A stretch of DNA of 5,328 bases from Thermodesulfobacteriota bacterium (GTDB taxonomy: Bacteria > Desulfobacterota > Desulfocorpusculales > Desulfocorpusculum): positions 1 to 5,328 of the forward strand of contig JAPWUY010000169.1 of the NCBI GenBank assembly GCA_028275295.1. Direction: 5' to 3'. The notes under the pieces were generated by a model. That model did not search any database and was not told the DNA's origin. It was given only the letters and a program-made list of their open reading frames with translations. Below, piece after piece: positions 1-4,586 of this stretch (position 1 is the stretch's first letter; every line of letters starts with the position of its first letter). The position numbers were made by a program, and so were the translations under genes.

Positions 1-611
1 GCACAAACAAGAAGCTCATGGACATAGTCATACGAGAGACAAATAGACTCAATGCATTGCTGAGCGAGTTCCTCTCTTTTGCCAGGCCAGAGAGGCTCCG
101 TCCTACAAAGATGAATCTCTCGAGGCTCCTCAAGGAGATAGTTGCCCTTTTCACGGAAAGGGCCAAGGGACAATGGCAGATGCTGCCAACAATATCGGAA
201 GGTCTAGTCGTGGAGGCTGATCCGGAGAGGATCAGACAAGTGGTTTGGAATCTACTGAACAATGCCTTGGAAGCGATGCCCGACGGGGGGGAGCTGCGAC
301 TGAGAGCCAACTGGGCTCAAGGGTCACCTCCTTCTGGCCTGAGCAGGGAGGTGAGATGGGCCGTCGTGGAGGTGGAGGATACAGGTCCTGGGATTCCCGG
401 GGAAATAATCCATAAGATCTTCGATCCCTTCTTCACCACAAAGGAAAAAGGAACGGGGCTTGGCCTCTCAATAGTCCACCGATTGATGGAGGAGATGGGA
501 GGAAGGGTCGAGGTGAGAAGCCAGGAGGGAGTGGGGGCCAAATTCACCCTATGGATCCCAGCTAGGCCTCCAACGAGTTCAAACGGGAGCCATGGGGAGG
601 AATGGAGCTAG
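1..611 (+). CDS. Sensor histidine kinase, C-terminal part (NtrB/PilS/AtoS-type)
   Basis: The reading frame is already open at the left edge (codons run from position 3), so the true start lies outside the window and the ATG at 18 is internal. The visible part begins in the second helix of the dimerisation domain (ETNRLNALLSEFLSFARP, residues 7-24 counting from the ATG at 18). The HATPase_c domain follows: N-box NLLNNALEA (78-86), G1 box DTGPGIP (121-127), F-box FDPFFTTK (135-142) and G2 box GTGLGLS (145-151), ending near residue 181 before a short polar tail. All ATP-binding boxes are intact. The phosphoaccepting histidine and any sensor or membrane segments lie upstream and cannot be seen. 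By family knowledge such kinases autophosphorylate and pass the phosphate to an NtrC-like sigma54 activator, but no response regulator follows here. NtrB, PilS and AtoS cannot be told apart from this fragment, so no symbol is given. Confidence 0.93.
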   Translation, partial: TNKKLMDIVIRETNRLNALLSEFLSFARPERLRPTKMNLSRLLKEIVALFTERAKGQWQMLPTISEGLVVEADPERIRQVVWNLLNNALEAMPDGGELRLRANWAQGSPPSGLSREVRWAVVEVEDTGPGIPGEIIHKIFDPFFTTKEKGTGLGLSIVHRLMEEMGGRVEVRSQEGVGAKFTLWIPARPPTSSNGSHGEEWS

Positions 612-634
612 GGTAACTGGGGGAGGACAGTGGC

Positions 635-664
635 TTGACTCAACTGGCAGAGAAGCTATATAAG
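635..664 (+). promoter_or_regulatory. Candidate sigma70-type promoter upstream of lysS
   Basis: TTGACT (635-640) matches the -35 consensus at 5 of 6 bases. It is followed after 18 bases by TATAAG (659-664), which matches the -10 consensus at 5 of 6; an alternative -10 is TATATA (657-662) with 16-base spacing. It begins 23 bases after the kinase stop codon, in non-coding DNA, and points at lysS. Transcription would start near 671, giving lysS a leader of about 270 bases. The call rests on consensus matching only. It is the best promoter-like match I noticed in the non-coding parts of the window. Confidence 0.5.
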
Positions 665-679
665 ATCCTTTTCGAGTTC

Positions 680-722
680 CGTATCCGGGCCAAGAGGGAT
701 ACGATGGCGGATAATCCGGCCC
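680..722 (+). other. Hairpin with possible pseudoknot in the lysS leader
   Basis: CGTATCC (680-686) pairs perfectly with GGATACG (697-703) across a 10-base loop. The loop begins GGGCC (687-691), which is the exact complement of GGCCC at 718-722, so an H-type pseudoknot can be drawn. The first linker would have zero bases, or one base if the outermost G-C pair is dropped, so the geometry is tight. The 7-bp stem is seen directly; the pseudoknot is inference. Confidence 0.35.
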
Positions 723-790
723 CAACGGAGATGACATCCAGGTGAAGCCCGAAAGGGACGTGCTGATTCTGAGCTCGATGATGAGGAAAT

Positions 791-828
791 CTCTGGGGAT
801 TTAAGAAGATTGGGCGTGAATCCCCGAG
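791..828 (+). other. Strong hairpin in the lysS leader
   Basis: GGGGATT (795-801) pairs perfectly with AATCCCC (819-825). The stem is extended by CTC (791-793) with GAG (826-828) across a single bulged T at 794, giving 10 base pairs around a 17-base loop. No T-tract follows, so it is not an intrinsic terminator. It is the most stable-looking element of the gap and is better read as RNA structure or a protein-binding palindrome. Confidence 0.4.
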
Positions 829-873
829 TTGGGTAAGTCCTGCTGAGCACTGCCCTGTCAAGAAAGAGAAGAG

Positions 874-919
874 GTCTGGTCTCGGTCATTGTCTGGTTTT
901 CGGTGCCTTCTGGCCGAGA
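874..919 (+). repeat. Imperfect direct repeats overlapping an inverted repeat, 20 bases before lysS
   Basis: GTCTGGTCTCGGT (874-886) is followed 17 bases later by GTCTGGTTTTCGGT (891-904), an imperfect tandem pair. Overlapping them, TCTCGGTCA (880-888) pairs with TGGCCGAGA (911-919) over 9 base pairs with one G-U, around a 22-base loop. The position just before lysS suits an operator or a translational control hairpin, but no known regulator site is recognised. Confidence 0.3.
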
Positions 920-932
920 AAATCGAACCTAG

Positions 933-938
933 GGGAGG
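933..938 (+). promoter_or_regulatory. Ribosome binding site of lysS (start-deciding)
   Basis: GGGAGG touches the ATG at 939 with no spacer, which is too close for normal initiation. It lies six bases before the in-frame TTG at 945, which is a normal distance. An in-frame TAG at 930-932 rules out any earlier start. Either the ATG is used with a weakly placed site, or the real start is the TTG two codons later. Confidence 0.5.
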
Positions 939-2453
939 ATGGAGTTGGATTTCACGCGGAGGGAAGGTGAGCCAACAGTCGTCTTAGAGAGGCGAAGGAA
1001 ACTCGAGCAGCTGCGGCAGTTAGGGGTAGATCCTTTCAGCGAGGATTTCAGCCCTACCCACGAGGCTTCTTCTGTCTTGGAGACTTACGGGGAGTGGGAT
1101 TCCCAGAGGCTCGAAGGCCTCCAGGAGGCCTTCGCCCTTGCTGGAAGGATAATGGGCAAGAGGGACTTTGGAAAGGTGAGCTTCATCGATCTTGTGGACA
1201 GGACAGGCAGGCTGCAGTGTCTGGTTCACATCCCATCCTTGACCGATAGGGAGGCAAGCCTTTTCCGTCTCGTGGACATAGGGGATCATCTGGGGGTCAG
1301 GGGGAGACTCTTCAGGACCAGGACAGGAGAGCTCACCCTCAGGGTGGATGAATTCAAGATCCTTTCCAAGGCCCTGAGACCACTTCCAGAAAAATGGCAC
1401 GGCTTGAGGGATGTTGAAGCCCGCTACAGGCAACGTTATCTGGACCTTCTCATGAACCCTGGGGTGAAAGAGACCTTCAGAACGAGGGCCAGGGTGATCA
1501 AGTGGATAAGGGAGTTCCTGGATGCCCGAGGCTTCGAGGAAGTGGAGACCCCCATGATGCAGGCCCTTCCTGGGGGCGCTGAGGCCAGGCCATTCGTGAC
1601 TCACCACAATGCCCTCGGTCTGGATCTATTTCTCAGAGTGGCCCCTGAGCTCTATCTCAAGAGGCTGGTTGTGGGGGGAATGGAAAGGGTTTATGAGATC
1701 AATAGAAACTTCAGGAACGAGGGGATATCTACGCAGCACAACCCCGAGTTCACGATGCTGGAGTTCTACCAGGCATACGCTACCTTCGAGGACCTCATGG
1801 TGCTCACTGAGGAACTCCTGGAGTTTCTTCTCAGGCGCCTCGGCAAGTGGCCGACCCTCAAGTACCAAGGGAAAGAGATCGAGATGCAAAGGCCTTGGAA
1901 GAGGATGAGGTTCACGGAATGCCTTGTGGAATTCGCCCAGATCAAGCCGGAGGACGTGGCCAATTTGGAGGAATTGAAGGAGGTGGCCAACAGAAAAGGG
2001 GTTCCCCTCGAGGGGAGGGAGACCCTGGGGAAGGTCCTCGCAAAGCTCTTCGATGCCTTGGTGGAGCCCCAGCTTCTGGGGCCGATTTTCATAACCCACC
2101 ATCCGGTGGAGATCTCCCCTCTGGCAAGGAGAAACAAGGCCGAGCCTGAATTCGTGGACAGATTCGAGCTGTACATAGCGGGGAGGGAGGTGGCAAACGC
2201 TTTTTCCGAGCTCACGGATCCCGATGATCAGAGAGAGAGATTTGAGCAACAACAGATGTTGAGGAAAAGAGGAGACCAAGAGGCACATCCCCTGGATGAG
2301 GACTTCTTGAGGGCCCTTGAACATGGGATGCCTCCCACAGCTGGGGAGGGGATAGGGATAGATAGGCTCGTGATGCTCTTGACAGACTCCCCTTCCATAA
2401 GGGATGTGATCCTTTTTCCCCAATTGAGACCCGAAACCAAGGTAAGCCTTTAG
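939..2453 (+). CDS. lysS: Lysyl-tRNA synthetase, class II
   Basis: Charges tRNA-Lys with lysine using ATP, in the cytoplasm, as a homodimer. At 504 residues it has the normal bacterial length. An N-terminal helix (ERRRKLEQLRQLGVDPF, about 17-33) leads into the anticodon-binding OB fold (about 65-145, with GKVSFIDLVDRTG at 78-90). The class II catalytic domain follows, with motif 1 around ETPMMQALPGGAEARPF (203-219), motif 2 RNFRNEGISTQHNPEF (256-271) and motif 3 GEGIGIDRLVMLLTDSPS (469-486). The conserved APELYLKRLVVGG block (235-247) is intact, and no disruption is seen. ATG 939 is kept as the conventional start, but TTG 945 is better spaced from the GGAGG. The gene is preceded by a promoter candidate and structured leader, and followed after 116 bases by lolC on the same strand, so co-transcription with the lol genes is possible. 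Confidence 0.98.
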   Translation: MELDFTRREGEPTVVLERRRKLEQLRQLGVDPFSEDFSPTHEASSVLETYGEWDSQRLEGLQEAFALAGRIMGKRDFGKVSFIDLVDRTGRLQCLVHIPSLTDREASLFRLVDIGDHLGVRGRLFRTRTGELTLRVDEFKILSKALRPLPEKWHGLRDVEARYRQRYLDLLMNPGVKETFRTRARVIKWIREFLDARGFEEVETPMMQALPGGAEARPFVTHHNALGLDLFLRVAPELYLKRLVVGGMERVYEINRNFRNEGISTQHNPEFTMLEFYQAYATFEDLMVLTEELLEFLLRRLGKWPTLKYQGKEIEMQRPWKRMRFTECLVEFAQIKPEDVANLEELKEVANRKGVPLEGRETLGKVLAKLFDALVEPQLLGPIFITHHPVEISPLARRNKAEPEFVDRFELYIAGREVANAFSELTDPDDQRERFEQQQMLRKRGDQEAHPLDEDFLRALEHGMPPTAGEGIGIDRLVMLLTDSPSIRDVILFPQLRPETKVSL

Positions 2454-2531
2454 GGGTTCCCGTGGTCAGGGGAAAACCAGTAACCGGAATTACACCTCAT
2501 GAAGAGGGGATTCTCAACGGCCTTCGCCTTC

Positions 2532-2555
2532 CGGAAAGCAAGGGATCGCTTTCTG
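2532..2555 (+). other. Hairpin in the lysS-lolC spacer
   Basis: GAAAGC (2534-2539) pairs perfectly with GCTTTC (2548-2553) around an 8-base loop, and C2532-G2555 plus a G-U pair extend it to 8 base pairs. It ends 14 bases before the lolC ATG and overlaps the GAGAG that would serve as a weak ribosome binding site. No T-run follows, so it is not a terminator; it could modulate lolC translation or mark an RNA-processing point. A weaker 5-bp inverted repeat (TTCCC 2457-2461 with GGGAA 2470-2474) directly follows the lysS stop codon. Confidence 0.3.
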
Positions 2556-2569
2556 AGAGCTGATTTCAG

Positions 2570-3826
2570 ATGAGGTACCAACTCTGGCTAGGCCTGAGAT
2601 TCTTGAAGGCCAAAAAAAGGCACGGGGCGATATCCCTGGTGACAGCCTTGTCAATAGTGGGGGTCACAGTGGGGGTCATGGCCCTTTTGGTGGTGATCTC
2701 GGTCATGACTGGATTTGCCGAGACTCTCAAGGAGAGAATCCTTGGCCTGAGCGCCCATGTGGTTGTTTTGGGGAAAAGGGGGGAGGTAGATAATCACGAG
2801 GAGCTTCTCAGAAGACTCCTCGAGGTTCCTGGCGTTGTGGCTGCAAGCCCGTTCATAACAAGGGAGGTCATAATTCAGGGGCCTTATAGGGCTGCGGGGG
2901 TTGTGGTCAGGGGATTGGACCTGGAGAACGCTGAGAAAGTCTTGCCCATAAAAAGGGTCCTCAAGGATGTGGAAATAAGAGACCTCGCCTCGAGTTCTGA
3001 GAGCTTCTCACCGGGTATCATCCTTGGCAAGGAATTGCTAAGATACCTGGGTTGCGGCATCGGAGATCACGTGGTCATGGTTGTCCCCTTGAAGACCTTC
3101 ACCCCTTGGGGGGCCTTGCCCAAGTGGCAGAGGTTCCAGGTAAAAGGGTTTTTCGACTCCGGTTATTGGGAGTTCGATTTCAAGCTGGCGTGCGTATCAC
3201 TGGAAGTGGCCCAGGAAGTGTTCCAGATGGGTACCAAGGTCACGGGAATAGAGCTGAGGACAAAGGAGCTGGACAGGGCCCCAGAGGTGCGAAGGGCCAT
3301 AAACGACTCTGAGTTGGGAAGCCAGTTTGTGGCAGAGGATTGGATGGAGCGAAACAGGAATCTTCTATTCGCCCTGAGGGTGGAAAAGAGGGCGATGTTC
3401 GTGATCCTTCTTTGCGTTGTAGGAGTGGCGGGGCTGCTCATCATGAGCATCCTCATGATGATGGTGATGGAAAAGAAGAAGGAAATAGCTATCCTCGTGG
3501 CCATGGGGGCGAGATCGTCCCACGTGATGGGGGTCTTTCTCTTCCAGGGCTTCCTCCTGGGCGCAACTGGGACCATCTTGGGGAGTTTCGGTGGGATCCT
3601 CATAGCTCGAAATCTGGAGGCGATCGTTGGATGGGTCGAAAAGGCAATGGGCAAGGGCTTCTTGAGCTCGGAGCTTTACAGTCTGATCGAGCTTCCTTAC
3701 AGGCTGGTCCCCCAAGATCTAGGGCTTATAATAGCCTCGACCCTGGCCATAAGTGTAATGTCGGCATGGTATCCCGCCTGGAAGGCGGCTAAGCTTGATC
3801 CTGTGGAGGCTTTGAGGTATGAGTGA
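2570..3826 (+). CDS. lolC: Lipoprotein-releasing ABC transporter permease, LolC/LolE family
   Basis: Inner-membrane subunit of the Lol exporter, which pulls mature lipoproteins out of the inner membrane and passes them to the periplasmic chaperone LolA, using ATP hydrolysed by LolD. At 418 residues it has family-typical length. The N-terminus MRYQLWLGLRFLKAKKRHG and first membrane segment (about 21-47, ending ISVMTGF) are characteristic. A large periplasmic domain (about 50-272) includes the FTPWGALPKWQRFQVKGFF stretch (177-195), roughly where LolC carries its LolA-binding hook. Three C-terminal membrane segments follow (about 274-300, 316-346, 383-402). The cytoplasmic EKKKEIAILVAMGA loop (301-314), a coupling region facing the ATPase, and the terminal PVEALRYE motif are intact. 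A TGA at 2561-2563 blocks upstream in-frame starts; the ribosome binding site is weak (GAGAG, 10 bases away). LolC and LolE cannot be separated with certainty; only one such gene is seen, suggesting a homodimer. Confidence 0.96.
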   Translation: MRYQLWLGLRFLKAKKRHGAISLVTALSIVGVTVGVMALLVVISVMTGFAETLKERILGLSAHVVVLGKRGEVDNHEELLRRLLEVPGVVAASPFITREVIIQGPYRAAGVVVRGLDLENAEKVLPIKRVLKDVEIRDLASSSESFSPGIILGKELLRYLGCGIGDHVVMVVPLKTFTPWGALPKWQRFQVKGFFDSGYWEFDFKLACVSLEVAQEVFQMGTKVTGIELRTKELDRAPEVRRAINDSELGSQFVAEDWMERNRNLLFALRVEKRAMFVILLCVVGVAGLLIMSILMMMVMEKKKEIAILVAMGARSSHVMGVFLFQGFLLGATGTILGSFGGILIARNLEAIVGWVEKAMGKGFLSSELYSLIELPYRLVPQDLGLIIASTLAISVMSAWYPAWKAAKLDPVEALRYE

Positions 3827-3865
3827 TGTGGTCTCCTCGCGCGCTTCCCTGGCCACCGGCAGATG

Positions 3866-3871
3866 AGGAGG
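3866..3871 (+). promoter_or_regulatory. Ribosome binding site of lolD
   Basis: AGGAGG lies seven bases before ATG 3879, a textbook Shine-Dalgarno sequence at ideal distance, with a second GGAGG (3871-3875) closer in. It fixes the lolD start and is stronger than the site of lolC. An in-frame TGA (3864-3866) shares its A with this site and excludes upstream in-frame starts. Confidence 0.75.
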
Positions 3872-3878
3872 GAGGGGG

Positions 3879-4565
3879 ATGTCCCGACCCTTCATCAGAG
3901 TGCGGGGGTTGACCAGATCCTTTCGGAAGGACAGCCAGACGGTGGAAGTGCTCAGGGGGATAGATCTGGATGTGGCCAAGGGGGAAAGCATTGCAATAAT
4001 GGGAGCTTCTGGTGTCGGAAAGAGCACGTTCCTCCATATCCTGGGGACCCTGGACCGACCCACCAGCGGCACCGTGGAATATGACGGAAAGGATGTGTTC
4101 CAATGGGACGAGAGGGAACTCTGCCAGTTCCGCAACAAAACCATAGGGTTCGTATTCCAGTTCCACCATCTACTCCCTGAGCTCACGGCATTGGAAAACG
4201 TCATGATGCCTGCTCTGATCCAGGGGATGAAGAGGGCTAGAGCCGCTGCCCTGGCTAGGGAGATGTTGGGGGAACTGGGCCTCATCCACAGGGTGAATCA
4301 CAAACCAGGGGAGTTGTCCGGAGGGGAGCAGCAGCGTGTCGCCATAGCAAGGGCCCTGATACTCAGACCAGAGGTGATCCTCGCGGATGAGCCTACTGGC
4401 AATCTCGATCGTCGAACAGGAGAGGGAGTGGAGGACCTTCTCCTGGATGTGCGAAGCAAGCTTGGGGCCACCCTTGTTGTGGTCACTCACAACATTAGCC
4501 TGAGCCGAAAGATGCAACGTCAAGTGGAATTGATAGACGGTAGAGTTGCAAATCCAACGCGCTGA
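3879..4565 (+). CDS. lolD: Lipoprotein-releasing ABC transporter ATPase LolD
   Basis: Cytoplasmic ATP-hydrolysing subunit that drives lipoprotein release by the LolC/E membrane subunits; two copies are expected per complex. At 228 residues it has the usual length. In order: Walker [10 protein letters not shown] (42-50), Q-loop glutamine in [18 protein letters not shown] (94), ABC signature [15 protein letters not shown] (146-160), Walker [10 protein letters not shown] (166-174), D-loop NLD (175-177) and H-loop histidine in VVTHN (204). The [16 protein letters not shown] stretch and overall match place it in the LolD/MacB-type subfamily, and the adjacent lolC makes LolD the specific call. It starts 52 bases after the lolC stop with a strong ribosome binding site and ends 21 bases before bamA, so the genes almost certainly form one transcript. 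All catalytic residues are present and no disruption is seen. Confidence 0.97.
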   Translation: MSRPFIRVRGLTRSFRKDSQTVEVLRGIDLDVAKGESIAIMGASGVGKSTFLHILGTLDRPTSGTVEYDGKDVFQWDERELCQFRNKTIGFVFQFHHLLPELTALENVMMPALIQGMKRARAAALAREMLGELGLIHRVNHKPGELSGGEQQRVAIARALILRPEVILADEPTGNLDRRTGEGVEDLLLDVRSKLGATLVVVTHNISLSRKMQRQVELIDGRVANPTR

Positions 4566-4575
4566 GAAGGCGAAA

Positions 4576-4580
4576 GGGAG
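4576..4580 (+). promoter_or_regulatory. Ribosome binding site of bamA
   Basis: GGGAG six bases before ATG 4587, within the 21-base gap after lolD. It supports this ATG as the start, which also gives a well-formed signal peptide. Confidence 0.6.
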
Positions 4581-4586
4581 AAAGCC

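Larger units (their letters stand above)
671..938 (+). ncRNA. Putative structured leader of lysS or small RNA (unclassified)
   Basis: This is most of the 327-base gap between the kinase and lysS. No frame on either strand gives a recognisable protein. It holds three clear inverted repeats (680-703, 791-828, 880-919), a short CCC-GAAA-GGG hairpin with a GNRA-type loop (748-757), and a pair of imperfect direct repeats (874-904). A promoter candidate sits just upstream. CGGGC at 686-690 can pair either within the 680-722 element or with GCCCG at 747-751, so alternative folds are possible. There is no hairpin followed by a T-run, so I see no intrinsic terminator. I compared it by eye with RNase P RNA, tmRNA, SRP RNA, 6S RNA and tRNA and found no convincing match; the CCC-GAAA-GGG hairpin only loosely recalls SRP domain IV. 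It may be a regulatory leader, a small RNA, or simply spacer. Confidence 0.3.

Noticed and set aside
635..745. 36-codon frame starting TTG 635 after a GGAGG, followed by an overlapping 20-codon GTG frame (742-804)
   Set aside because: The TTG is itself the -35 element of the promoter candidate, the products match nothing I know, and the second frame ends inside the loop of the 791-828 hairpin. Chance frames are more likely.
740..770. Resemblance of AGGTGAAG-CCC-GAAA-GGG to the SRP RNA domain IV tetraloop region
   Set aside because: The essential AGCA side of the symmetric loop is missing (ACGT instead), the tetraloop is GAAA rather than GGAA, and the flanking bases do not extend the stem.
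640..889. Two overlapping minus-strand frames of 73 and 77 codons in the kinase-lysS gap
   Set aside because: They overlap each other in different frames, have biased low-complexity content, show no recognisable family, and would oppose all other genes.
915..938. GGTTCGATT on the minus strand, like a tRNA T-loop
   Set aside because: The bases flanking the loop do not form a T stem and no acceptor or anticodon arm can be drawn.
2379..2410. TTGACA within the 3' end of lysS as a -35 box for lolC
   Set aside because: It encodes the conserved Leu-Thr of motif 3 and has no acceptable -10 element at 16-18 bases.
2454..2480. Inverted repeat right after the lysS stop as an intrinsic terminator
   Set aside because: Only 5 base pairs and followed by an A-rich rather than a T-rich stretch on this strand.
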